In this document: piece after piece, positions 19,811 to 28,588 of the stretch | Layout: every line of letters starts with the position of its first letter | Position numbering within the stretch: position 1 is the stretch's first letter | Made by a program: the position numbers and the translations under genes | Notes under the pieces: model-generated | What the model saw: only the letters and a program-made list of their open reading frames with translations | Told to the model about the DNA's origin: nothing | The model's database searches: none | Assembly: GCF_000473995.1 (NCBI RefSeq) | Contig: NC_022571.1 | Location: 1,142,501 to 1,206,500, forward strand | Direction: 5' to 3' | DNA: 64,000 nt | From: Clostridium saccharobutylicum DSM 13864 | GTDB lineage: Bacteria; Bacillota; Clostridia; Clostridiales; Clostridiaceae

Positions 19811-20857
19811 ATGATAAAAATGTTACAGAATAATCAATTGGATATGGATGCATTAGAAATACAAGACATAATTGATATCAAATTATTACAAAGATTTCAA
19901 GATGACTTTGCATTTGCAATGAATTGTGCCAGTGTTACTGTAGATAAAAATGGAGATCCAGTAACAAATCCTAGCTCTTACACAAGATTTTGCGATAAAT
20001 TTATTCATTCAACTAAAAAGGGGGATGACAGATGTGCAGCTTCACACAAAAGAATGGGAGAAGAGGCAGCAAGGACAGGGCAACCTTATATAGGAAAATG
20101 TCATGCTGGGCTTGTGGATTTTGCTGCACCAATTATTGTTGAAGGAAAATTAATAGGAACAGTTTTGGGGGGACAAATGTTAACTGAACCTCCAAAACCG
20201 CATGAATTTATTCAGATTGCAAAAGAAATAGATGTAGATGGAAATTCGCTTTCTGAATCAGCAAGAGAAGTTAACATTGTAGATCTAAAACATATAGAAA
20301 AAGCTGCAAATGTATTATTTATTGTTGTAAACTCACTTGCTAAAAATGGATACAATCAAATTCATTTAGATATGGTATCCAAAAAATTAGCAAATAATTT
20401 TATGCAAGTATCTGCTACAGTGGAAGAACTTTCTGCATCAGCAAATAATATTTCAACTCAACAAGAAGATTTGAATAGTGAAATTACTCAAGTAGGAGTA
20501 ATAACAGAACAGATTAATAGTATACTTGATGCAATAAAAGGAATAGCAGCTCAAACTAAAATGCTTGGTCTTAATGCGTCTATTGAAGCTGCACGTGCAG
20601 GAGAAGTAGGAAAAGGATTTTCTGTTGTTGCAAAAGAAATAAGAAATTTAGCTGAAAATTCAAAAGAAACAGCAAAGAGTATTTCAGATTTAACAAATAA
20701 AATACAGGAATCAGTTAATGGAACAATAAAGAATTCTCAAATAACTCTAGATACAACGAAAGAACAATCAAAAGCAATGGAAGCGGTTAGCGAGAATATT
20801 CAAGATTCTGTATATATTGTAGATCAATTGGTGAATATGATGGATAATTTAAAATAA
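19811..20857 (+). CDS. PocR-domain soluble chemoreceptor
   Basis: A 348-residue protein without membrane helices. Residues 15-180 form a PocR ligand-binding domain, with [20 protein letters not shown] and [16 protein letters not shown] as its cysteine-bearing landmarks. Residues 195-340 are a methyl-accepting signalling coiled coil with tip [20 protein letters not shown]. PocR domains bind small organic ligands such as propanediol-related compounds; the ligand here is unknown. AAAGGAGAG precedes the ATG. It is a single-gene unit with its own terminator. Confidence 0.88.
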   Translation: MIKMLQNNQLDMDALEIQDIIDIKLLQRFQDDFAFAMNCASVTVDKNGDPVTNPSSYTRFCDKFIHSTKKGDDRCAASHKRMGEEAARTGQPYIGKCHAGLVDFAAPIIVEGKLIGTVLGGQMLTEPPKPHEFIQIAKEIDVDGNSLSESAREVNIVDLKHIEKAANVLFIVVNSLAKNGYNQIHLDMVSKKLANNFMQVSATVEELSASANNISTQQEDLNSEITQVGVITEQINSILDAIKGIAAQTKMLGLNASIEAARAGEVGKGFSVVAKEIRNLAENSKETAKSISDLTNKIQESVNGTIKNSQITLDTTKEQSKAMEAVSENIQDSVYIVDQLVNMMDNLK

Positions 20858-20869
20858 ATATTTTTATCA

Positions 20870-20907
20870 AAAAAGTTATCTCAAAGTAATTTGAGATAAC
20901 TTTTTTA
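20870..20907 (+). terminator. Terminator after the PocR receptor gene
   Basis: Stem AAAAAAGTTATCTCAAA with TTTGAGATAACTTTTTT, four-base loop GTAA, T-rich right arm. Confidence 0.9.
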
Positions 20908-21038
20908 TATTTAATTATAATAATTTAGAATGCAAAGAAATTTTGATTATAATTGAGTTTTTATAATTTTAAATATTTGAGGCTATGAATTAATATTTAT
21001 TAAACATGTTGAAGATAAAAATGCAAGGTGATATAATT

Positions 21039-21060
21039 GTGTTTACAGGTGTATATACAC
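21039..21060. promoter_or_regulatory. Candidate NiaR operator upstream of nadABC
   Basis: GTGTTTACA followed by GGTG and TATACAC gives the TGTTTACA/TGTATATACA pattern reported for the niacin repressor NiaR (YrxA) of Firmicutes, as recalled. It lies 27 bases before the nadA start, where a bound repressor would block transcription. Confidence 0.45.
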
Positions 21061-21086
21061 TTAAAAATTTAAGAAGAGGTGTAAAT

Positions 21087-22034
21087 ATGGGAACGGATTT
21101 AATACAAAAAATTTTAAAGTTAAAAAAAGAAAAAAATGCAGTTATACTTGCTCATTACTATCAACCAGCAATAATACAAGAATTAGCAGACTTTGTGGGC
21201 GATTCATATTATTTGAGTGAAATAGCTAGAGATTGTAAAGAAGAAGTTATAATGTTTTGTGGAGTTAGATTTATGGCTGAAAGTGCAAAAATTTTATCAC
21301 CACAAAAAACAGTTTTGATGCCATGTGCTAGTGCAGGATGCTCTATGGCAGATATGGCTAGTGGAAAAGCATTGCTAGAGTTAAAGGAGAAATATCCTGA
21401 GGCTTATGTTGTATGTTATATAAATTCAACATGTAATGTAAAAGCTCATTGCGATGTTGCAGTAACATCTTCAAGTGCATTAAAAATATTGAAAAACATA
21501 CCTAATAAACAAATAATGTTTTTACCAGATAGGAATTTAGGAGAATATGTTTCGGAGTTTTTCAAAGAAAAGGAGTTTATATTATGGGATGGATTTTGTA
21601 GATGCCATAATAAAATAAGCAAGGATGATATATTAAAAGTAAAACAGGAACATAATAATGCTAAGGTTTTAGTTCATCCAGAATGTCCAAAGGAAATTAG
21701 AGATATGGCAGATTATGTAGGAAGTACAAGTGGAATAATAAATTATGCAACTAATGATGATGGAAGTGAATTTATAATAGGAACAGAAGAAGGAATTTTA
21801 CACGAATTAACAAAGAAAAATCCAAATAAAAAATTCTTTATTCCTGGAGATAGGATATGCTGTCAAGACATGAAAAAGACAACCCTTGAAAATTTGTATG
21901 ATGCCTTATTAAATATGAAAAATGAGATGATTTTAGATGAAGATATTAGAATAAAAGCTCTAAAATCACTAGAAAATATGCATCTTTTAGGATCTGCAGA
22001 AGCTACAGTAATATTAGAATCGGAAGTAAGATAG
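21087..22034 (+). CDS. nadA: Quinolinate synthase
   Basis: A 315-residue [4Fe-4S] enzyme that condenses iminoaspartate with dihydroxyacetone phosphate to quinolinate in NAD synthesis. Conserved segments: AVILAHYYQPAIIQELADFVGDS split around residue 20-40, MPCASAGCSMADM, HPECPKEI and GDRICCQDMKKTT, which carry the three cluster cysteines. The ATG at 21087 follows AGAGGTG; the frame stays open upstream to 21006, but the extra residues do not resemble NadA and cover the operator. First gene of nadABC. Confidence 0.95.
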   Translation: MGTDLIQKILKLKKEKNAVILAHYYQPAIIQELADFVGDSYYLSEIARDCKEEVIMFCGVRFMAESAKILSPQKTVLMPCASAGCSMADMASGKALLELKEKYPEAYVVCYINSTCNVKAHCDVAVTSSSALKILKNIPNKQIMFLPDRNLGEYVSEFFKEKEFILWDGFCRCHNKISKDDILKVKQEHNNAKVLVHPECPKEIRDMADYVGSTSGIINYATNDDGSEFIIGTEEGILHELTKKNPNKKFFIPGDRICCQDMKKTTLENLYDALLNMKNEMILDEDIRIKALKSLENMHLLGSAEATVILESEVR

Positions 22035-22044
22035 GTGATTACTT

Positions 22045-23352
22045 ATGAATAAATTTGTAGATGTATTAATAGTAGGCTCAGGGGTATCAGGTCTTTATTG
22101 TGCATTAAATTTAAGAAGTGATTTGAATGTATTAGTTGTATGCAAAGATAAAATAAGTTGTACTAATACTTATTTAGCACAAGGAGGTATATCTGTTGCA
22201 AGAGGTATAGAGGACATACCTTTATATATAGAAGACACTTTAAAAGCGGGAAAATATAAAAATGATGTTGAAGCAGTTAAAGTTTTAACATCAGAATCAA
22301 TGGATAACATAAAACAATTAATAGATATGGGATTAAAATTTGATAGAAATGATGATGGAAGTTTAAATTTTACAAAAGAAGGTGCACATTCAATTAATAG
22401 AATAGTTCATACAAAAGATAACACAGGAGAAAGTACAGCTAACATCCTTATTGATAATGTAAAACATAGAGAGAATATAGCAGTTTATGAATATACTTAT
22501 TTTATAGATATAATAGAAAGAGAGAATGAGTGTATCGGTGCTATATTAATAAAAGATGATGAACAAATAAATGTTTATGCAAAATCAGTAGTCCTTGCAA
22601 CTGGGGGAATAGGAGGATTATTCAATAATTCAACCAATCAAAGAATACTAAAGGGTGATGGAATAGCAACTGCAGTAAAGCATAATATAGAGTTAAAAGA
22701 TATAAATTATATTCAAATACATCCAACAGCTTTTTATGATAAGGAAATAGATGACAAAAGACTTTTAATATCTGAATCTTTAAGGGGAGAAGGAGGAAAG
22801 CTTACTAATATAAGTGGAGAAAGATTTGTAAATGAGCTTTTGCCTAGGGATGTAGTTTCAGAAGCAGTGTACAAGCAAATAAAAGAAACACAAACTCCCT
22901 ATGTAAATTTAGATATAAGATTTTTAGGACGAGAATATATAATTAATAGATTTTCATCTATATATGAGGAATGTTTAAAAAGAGGAACAGATATAACTAG
23001 AGAATGTATTAAGGTATCTCCAGCTCAACACTTTTTTATGGGCGGAATAAAGGTTGATTTAAATTCATTGACATCTATGAAAAAATTATATGCAGTAGGA
23101 GAATCAAGCTGTACAGGAATTCATGGAGCTAATAGACTCGCAAGTAATTCTTTACTTGAAGGATTAGTATTTTCAAGGAGAGCTGCAAACTTAATAAATA
23201 GTGAAATAGACAATATAGAAAATAAAGTTTCAGTTGTAAAGAATATAGATAAGCCCTTAGAAAAACTATCAAGAGAAAATGAGGAATTGGTTAGAAATAC
23301 GATAAAATCCATGGGAGGAAAATTAGATGATGAATTACTTAGTCATAGATAA
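22045..23352 (+). CDS. nadB: L-aspartate oxidase
   Basis: A 435-residue flavoprotein that oxidises L-aspartate to iminoaspartate for NadA. The FAD-binding N-terminus is DVLIVGSGVSGLYCALNL, with AQGGISVARG and SLRGEGGKLTN later. HGANRLASNSLLEGLVFSRR is the C-terminal FAD segment. It is about 100 residues shorter than the E. coli enzyme because the C-terminal helical domain is reduced, which is common in clostridia. In anaerobes the electron acceptor is probably fumarate rather than oxygen. It lies 10 bases after nadA and overlaps nadC by 26 bases. Confidence 0.95.
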   Translation: MNKFVDVLIVGSGVSGLYCALNLRSDLNVLVVCKDKISCTNTYLAQGGISVARGIEDIPLYIEDTLKAGKYKNDVEAVKVLTSESMDNIKQLIDMGLKFDRNDDGSLNFTKEGAHSINRIVHTKDNTGESTANILIDNVKHRENIAVYEYTYFIDIIERENECIGAILIKDDEQINVYAKSVVLATGGIGGLFNNSTNQRILKGDGIATAVKHNIELKDINYIQIHPTAFYDKEIDDKRLLISESLRGEGGKLTNISGERFVNELLPRDVVSEAVYKQIKETQTPYVNLDIRFLGREYIINRFSSIYEECLKRGTDITRECIKVSPAQHFFMGGIKVDLNSLTSMKKLYAVGESSCTGIHGANRLASNSLLEGLVFSRRAANLINSEIDNIENKVSVVKNIDKPLEKLSRENEELVRNTIKSMGGKLDDELLSHR

Positions 23353-24169
23353 AATAATAAGAGAATCACTTATTGAAGATGCACCAAATGGAGATATTAC
23401 AACTAATGCAATTGTAGATGAAAATAGTATATCAACGGTTGACCTATTATGCAAAGAAGAAGGAATAATAGCAGGATTAGAAATCTATAAAAGAGTATTT
23501 GATATCTTAGGAGATGTGCAAGTTAAGCTGTGCAAAAAAGATGGTGATAAAGTATACAAAGCAGAGAAGATTGCATTTTTAAAGGGAAGTACTAGAAATA
23601 TACTATTAGGAGAGAGAACAGCACTAAATTTATTACAAAGAATGAGTGGTATAGCAACTTTAACTAACAAATTTGTAAAAGAAATAGAGCATACAAAGAC
23701 TAAATTATTGGATACAAGAAAGACTACACCAAATCTTAGAATATTAGAAAAATATTCAGTAAAAGTTGGTGGAGGATATAATCATAGATTTAATCTATCA
23801 GATGGAGTTATGCTTAAAGATAATCATATAGAAGCAGCAGGTGGAATAAAAAATGCAGTAGAGTTAGCTAGAAAAAATTCTTCTTTTGTTAGAAAAATAG
23901 AAGTTGAGACTGAAAGTATAGGAATGGTAAAACAAGCCTTAGAAGCAAAAGTAGATATAATAATGCTTGATAATATGAATTTAGACTTAGCAAAAGAAGT
24001 TGTAGAAATTATAAATAAAAGAGCATTAATTGAATTTTCAGGAAATGTTGAATTAAATAATATTAGGCAGATAGCAGAAATAGGAGTAGATTACATTTCA
24101 GTAGGAGCATTAACTCATTCAGCAAAAATACTTGATTTAAGTATGAAAAATCTTAAAATTTTAAATTGA
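23327..24169 (+). CDS. nadC: Nicotinate-nucleotide pyrophosphorylase (carboxylating)
   Basis: A 280-residue quinolinate phosphoribosyltransferase, the third step of de novo NAD synthesis: quinolinate plus PRPP gives nicotinate mononucleotide. Landmarks are EDAPNGDITTNA, LLDTRKTTPNLRILEKY, GGGYNHRFNLSDGVMLKDNH and the phosphate-binding VGALTHSAKILDLS. The ATG lies inside the end of nadB, with GGGAGGA eight bases upstream, so translation is coupled. Full length. Confidence 0.95.
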   Translation: MMNYLVIDKIIRESLIEDAPNGDITTNAIVDENSISTVDLLCKEEGIIAGLEIYKRVFDILGDVQVKLCKKDGDKVYKAEKIAFLKGSTRNILLGERTALNLLQRMSGIATLTNKFVKEIEHTKTKLLDTRKTTPNLRILEKYSVKVGGGYNHRFNLSDGVMLKDNHIEAAGGIKNAVELARKNSSFVRKIEVETESIGMVKQALEAKVDIIMLDNMNLDLAKEVVEIINKRALIEFSGNVELNNIRQIAEIGVDYISVGALTHSAKILDLSMKNLKILN

Positions 24170-24178
24170 ACTACAGTA

Positions 24179-24215
24179 TAACAGATGAAAGATAAAAATT
24201 TCGTCTGTTTTTTTG
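24179..24215 (+). terminator. nadABC terminator
   Basis: Stem ACAGATGAAA/TTTCGTCTGT followed by seven T. Confidence 0.88.
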
Positions 24216-24359
24216 TTAATCAAAATAAGTATGTTAATACAGGAGATGCTACATAATATAGTAGTTTATTGAAGATAAATAGTTTAATTCAATAAGACTA
24301 TTAAAATAATTTACTAATGATATTATAGAGAATAAAGTAATGATATAATATTAAAATAA

Positions 24360-24522
24360 TAAGGAACATGAAAGAAAATAACAAGTACGAAATGCCCAAA
24401 TTATATTTTATTAGAGAAGAATTTAGGTTGGTATCGTAGCTGGTTTGTTATGGAAATCTCATTACTAAGCATAATGCGAAATAGATTTAGCAGATGAACT
24501 TATTATATTTGAATGTGCCTAA
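24360..24522. repeat. Family A repeat, copy A3
   Basis: Left end AAGGAACATGAAAGAAAATA, then ACAAGTACGAAATGCC; right end ACTTATTATATTTGAATGTG with CCTAA. The ends match family A; the middle is diverged. It sits between nadC and the histidine kinase gene, just before the kinase ribosome-binding site. Confidence 0.75.
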
Positions 24523-24540
24523 TAGAAAGGATTAATTTTA

Positions 24541-26007
24541 ATGAAGATAAAAAAGCGGTTAACAATTTCTAATATTCTGATGTTAATTATACCTCTTGTA
24601 CTTATATTTGGAGTTGCAAGTGCTATGAAAGAACCTTTTATGAAAATATATGATAAAAAAAATGAAGAGTTTAAATTAAAAGACCCTTATGCATATGCAA
24701 TTCAAGATAAATTAAGATTTGAAATGGATAAAATTATTCGTAAAGAGGATTTAAATGATTTTATAGTAGAGGTTCAAAAATTTCTTGAGCCTAAGGGATA
24801 TAATTTAATAGTAACATATGATGGTGAAATTGTTTCATCCGATATTACCGATGAAGATAGGAAGGCAATTTCTCAAATTGGAGATGATGTGGTTTTTAAG
24901 TCTAATTCTTTAGTACTTGAAATGAATTCTACATGCTTTGTTAAAAATAGCTTTAAAAAAGATAACAAAGTTATTAATGTTATTGCAATAAATTCATCAT
25001 ATGTTCCAGTAAGATTTAATATGAGAGATGAAATGAAAAATGTTATGTTTGGTTATATAGGTGTTGTGTTTTTAATTTCGATTATTATAATTACTATTAC
25101 GAATGTTATATTAAGTTCTAAAATTTATAAGAAATTAATAAAGCCGTTGGAACTTCTAAGTTATGGTTCGGAACAAATTAAAGATGGAAATCTTGATTTT
25201 GAAATGAATTATGAGAGTGATGATGAATTCGGACAAGTGTGCAGTGATTTTAATGATATGAGATTACGATTGAAGGATTCGGTTGAAAAACAATTAAAAT
25301 TTGAAGAAAATAGAAAGCAATTAGTTGCAGGAATATCTCATGATTTACGTACACCTTTAACAGCAATTAAAGGGTATGTAGAAGGGTTACGTGATGGTAT
25401 AGCGAACACCCCTGAAAAGCAATTTAAATATTTAAATACTATTTATACAAAAGCATGTGATATGGATGTACTTGTTGATAGTTTGTTTTTGTTTTCAAAA
25501 TTAGATACAGGAAGTTTTCCTTTTAAGTTTAATGTTATGAGTGCAAGTTATTATATTGAAAGTTTTTATAATATTGCTAAAAGTGAGTTTTATGGAAAAA
25601 ACATTGATATTTGTTTTGAAAATAAGTGTAGTAATTTAACTAAGATAAAAGTGGATTTTCAAGAAATGAATAGAGTTCTTTTCAATATAGTGGAAAATAG
25701 TATAAAATATAATAATAATATTTTAGTAAAGACAAAAATATTATTATATGAAACCGATGATTCAGTAGTTATAGAAGTCAGTGATAATGGCAAAGGGGTA
25801 TTAGATGAAGAACTTAAAAATTTATTTGTTGGTTTCTATCGTGGAGATACATCACGTACAAATCCTAGTGAGGGAAGTGGATTAGGACTTGCCATAGCAA
25901 AACGTATTGTGGAAGATCATGGAGGTAAAATTTCAGCATACAATATGAATGGACTTATAATAAAAATAATACTTCCAAAAGTAATTAAGGTGCATGAAAA
26001 TAAATAA
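24541..26007 (+). CDS. Sensor histidine kinase
   Basis: A 488-residue membrane kinase. Transmembrane helices are at about residues 9-28 and 168-190, flanking an extracellular sensor of about 140 residues. HAMP follows (about 190-245), then the HisKA phosphorylation site GISHDLRTPLTAIKGYVEGL and a HATPase domain with N box NIVENSIKYNN and G boxes DNGKGV and GSGLGLAIAKRIV. The last six residues KVHENK and the stop are encoded by the left end of repeat A4. It precedes its response regulator and the export operon, which it probably controls. Confidence 0.92.
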   Translation: MKIKKRLTISNILMLIIPLVLIFGVASAMKEPFMKIYDKKNEEFKLKDPYAYAIQDKLRFEMDKIIRKEDLNDFIVEVQKFLEPKGYNLIVTYDGEIVSSDITDEDRKAISQIGDDVVFKSNSLVLEMNSTCFVKNSFKKDNKVINVIAINSSYVPVRFNMRDEMKNVMFGYIGVVFLISIIIITITNVILSSKIYKKLIKPLELLSYGSEQIKDGNLDFEMNYESDDEFGQVCSDFNDMRLRLKDSVEKQLKFEENRKQLVAGISHDLRTPLTAIKGYVEGLRDGIANTPEKQFKYLNTIYTKACDMDVLVDSLFLFSKLDTGSFPFKFNVMSASYYIESFYNIAKSEFYGKNIDICFENKCSNLTKIKVDFQEMNRVLFNIVENSIKYNNNILVKTKILLYETDDSVVIEVSDNGKGVLDEELKNLFVGFYRGDTSRTNPSEGSGLGLAIAKRIVEDHGGKISAYNMNGLIIKIILPKVIKVHENK

Positions 26008-26316
26008 TAAGTCCAAAGTTGCCATGTATATTTTTCATCAGGCAAGGAGGCGAATTGTCCTCATAGTGGGCCTATTAGGTCAATTTTCCGATGAGCAGCT
26101 AAGTGAAAGTCCAAATCTATGATTTTGTTTCTTGAACTTAGCTAACTCATTCATGAGTCAGCATCCTTTCTAAATAGATTTGGTGTGAATCGGTTAAGCA
26201 GACATCTCAAATCTATGATTTGATGATGGTCGCTCACTCAGAGAGCACTCAGTGAGCGAATGCGAGTCGAGCTTCCTCTGCTGACAAATTGACTTGTTAT
26301 TTTTTGAATGTGCCTA
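25986..26316. repeat. Family A repeat, copy A4, with a structured insert
   Basis: Left end AAGGTGCATGAAAATAAATA, internal TTTTTCATCAGGCAAGGAGG and TGGGCCTATTAGG, right end GACTTGTTATTTTTTGAATG plus TGCCTAA: the best-preserved ends of family A. About 190 extra bases (26095-26282) are inserted and contain several nested inverted repeats: AGCTAAGT/ACTTAGCT, CCAAATCTAT/ATAGATTTGG, ACTCAT/ATGAGT and GCTCACT/AGTGAGC. It separates the kinase and regulator genes. Confidence 0.8.
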
Positions 26317-26344
26317 AGTAAATATAATACTGGGGGAAATGTTA

Positions 26345-27043
26345 ATGAAACGTGTGTTAATAATAGAGGATGATAAGAGTATTGCAGAACTTGAACAAGA
26401 TTATTTAGAGATTAACGGATTTGAAGTTGAAATTGCGGAAACTGGATATATTGGGGTGGATTTTGCACTAAATAAGGAATTTGATTTAATTTTACTAGAT
26501 GTAATGCTTCCAGGTAAGGATGGATTTAAGGTCTGTGAAGAAATAAGAAAAAGCAAGGAAATTCCTATTTTAATGGTTACTGCTAGAAAGGAAGATATTT
26601 ACAAGATAAAAGGGTTAGGAATTGGAGCTGATGATTATATTGTAAAGCCATTCAGCCCTGGTGAATTAGTTGCTAGAGTAAATGCACATATATCAAGATA
26701 TGAACGTCTTACAACAATTGATAAAAGTAATGATAATGAACATAATTCAATTAAAATAGGCAGATTGAAGATTTTAACTAAAGCGAGACGCGTATATATA
26801 GATGATGAAGAGATAAGATTAGCTAATAAAGAGTTTGAATTATTGTTGTTCTTATGTCTAAATCCTAATATTGTATTCTCCAAGGATAAATTATTAGATA
26901 GAATTTGGGGAACAGAATCTTTTGGAGATACATCAACAGTTACAGTACATATTAATAGAATAAGAGAAAAAATTGAAATAGATAGTAGTAATCCTCAATA
27001 CATAGAAACAGTATGGGGAGCAGGATATAGATTTAATTTATAA
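26345..27043 (+). CDS. OmpR/PhoB-family response regulator
   Basis: A 232-residue two-domain regulator. The receiver domain has the acidic pair EDD at residues 8-10, the phosphorylation site in LILLDVMLPGKDG and the conserved lysine in DDYIVKPFSPGEL. The C-terminal winged helix ends with IWGTESFGDTSTVTVHINRI and TVWGAGYRF. GGGGGA is eight bases before the ATG at 26345; the ATG at 26339 would be too close. It is the partner of the kinase upstream, and the five-gene export operon follows. Confidence 0.93.
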   Translation: MKRVLIIEDDKSIAELEQDYLEINGFEVEIAETGYIGVDFALNKEFDLILLDVMLPGKDGFKVCEEIRKSKEIPILMVTARKEDIYKIKGLGIGADDYIVKPFSPGELVARVNAHISRYERLTTIDKSNDNEHNSIKIGRLKILTKARRVYIDDEEIRLANKEFELLLFLCLNPNIVFSKDKLLDRIWGTESFGDTSTVTVHINRIREKIEIDSSNPQYIETVWGAGYRFNL

Positions 27044-27069
27044 ATTAGGTATCTATAAGGAAATGCAAA

Positions 27070-27142
27070 ATGAGAACTATATTTATAATTATGAATGCAT
27101 AATGTTGGCAATTTATAATTACAAATATAGTTTTTTTATGCT
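27070..27142 (+). terminator. Terminator after the response regulator
   Basis: A long hairpin: AACTATATTTATAATTATGA pairs with an arm ending AATTACAAATATAGTT, followed by TTTTTTATGC. From here to 27393 the sequence is AT-rich with no visible gene; the promoter of the export operon should lie there. Confidence 0.8.
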
Positions 27143-27393
27143 TTTAAAATGTAGGTATATTTTACAGTTGTTTATATTTTGTTTATAAGTGGTTTATTTT
27201 AAAGTTATAAATTCAATTTATACTAGGAGATATATAGAATATAGAGAATTATTTTTAAATTTAGCAAATTTTTATTACATATAAAAAATAATAAATCAAA
27301 TATGTAAAATAGGATAGCATAGTGAATTATTATTTTTGAATATGAAATAACAAACAACTTTAGAACAAATATAAATTTGAGGAGGACATACAA

Positions 27394-28587
27394 GTGAAAA
27401 AGACATTTATAATGTTTCTAATGATGTCATTAATGTTAGGTAACACATCTGCTGCATGGGCGGATAGTAGTAGCATTGAATTATCTTTAGACAATATAAA
27501 ACCTATAATACTTGAAAATAATTTAGATATGCAAACAGCAGACAATAATGAGAAGAAAGCAGAAGAAGATTATAACAATCTTTTAGATGATGTAAATGAT
27601 AAGGAAGATGAAGTAACAGCTAAAAAAACTGAAATAAGTAATTATAATACTGAAATAAGTAATTTCAAGCTTGCTGAAGATGGATCTAATAGTGATGATT
27701 TAACAACTTTAAAAACAAATCTTAAAACTGCAACTAATGATTTAAATAAATTAAATACTGATTTGGATACTTTGGAGCAACAAAAAACTACTAAGAGATA
27801 TGCGGTTAAAACCGCAACTGTTACATATAATCAAACAGTGGAAAAAGCAGTATATGCAGCACAACAAGATTATATAAATTATCTATCTATATTAGAAGGC
27901 AAAGAAACAAAGGAAAATGAAATTAAAAGTAATGAAAGAGATTTAAGTGTTTTTAAGTTAAAGTATAGTCAAGGCTTCGCAGCTAAAAATGATGGTGATG
28001 CTTTTAATTTAAAGGAAACTACTTTAAAGAATGATTTATCACAAATAAATACTAAAGCTGATGTAGCTTTGAAAGATTTGAAGACTGTATTAGGTGTAGA
28101 TCAAAATACAGAAATTAAATTTGATAATTCAATAGATAAAGATTTACAAGACATATTACAAATAAATTTCGATGAAGATACAAAAACAATGCTTGAAAAT
28201 AATTTTAATATACAACTTCAAAATTTATCAATCGATGAGTTAAACAATAAACAAGATCAAGATGATTCAAGTGTAAGTGAGTATGAGATTGATAATTCTC
28301 AAATTTCATTGGAACAAAAAACTATTGATGCTAAAACAAATTTTAAAAGTCAATATGATGCGCTTATGACTTCATACAATACACTAAAAAGCGATTATGA
28401 TGCTTTAAAAAATTATCAAACACAATTTAATACTATAAATGCTGAATATTCATATGGCTTCGCATCTAAACAACAAGTAGATGATTTAAATACTCAAATA
28501 GCGGATCAAAATTCTGTCATAGATAATCAAAAGAATCAATTATATTTAAATTATTTACATTATATTCAAATGAAGGAGGGATATTAA
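27394..28587 (+). CDS. TolC-like secreted coiled-coil protein
   Basis: A 397-residue protein starting at GTG, with GAGGAGG nine bases upstream. Residues 1-24 are a signal peptide ending near AAWADS. The rest is mostly helical and rich in K, D, E, N and T. It has two TolC-type repeats marked by KLKYSQGFAAKND and AEYSYGFASKQQ. In Gram-negative bacteria TolC is the outer-membrane channel; here there is no outer membrane, so the protein probably sits in the wall and forms an extracellular extension of the pump. It is the first gene of a tightly spaced five-gene operon. Confidence 0.75.
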   Translation: MKKTFIMFLMMSLMLGNTSAAWADSSSIELSLDNIKPIILENNLDMQTADNNEKKAEEDYNNLLDDVNDKEDEVTAKKTEISNYNTEISNFKLAEDGSNSDDLTTLKTNLKTATNDLNKLNTDLDTLEQQKTTKRYAVKTATVTYNQTVEKAVYAAQQDYINYLSILEGKETKENEIKSNERDLSVFKLKYSQGFAAKNDGDAFNLKETTLKNDLSQINTKADVALKDLKTVLGVDQNTEIKFDNSIDKDLQDILQINFDEDTKTMLENNFNIQLQNLSIDELNNKQDQDDSSVSEYEIDNSQISLEQKTIDAKTNFKSQYDALMTSYNTLKSDYDALKNYQTQFNTINAEYSYGFASKQQVDDLNTQIADQNSVIDNQKNQLYLNYLHYIQMKEGY

Positions 28588-28588
28588 A

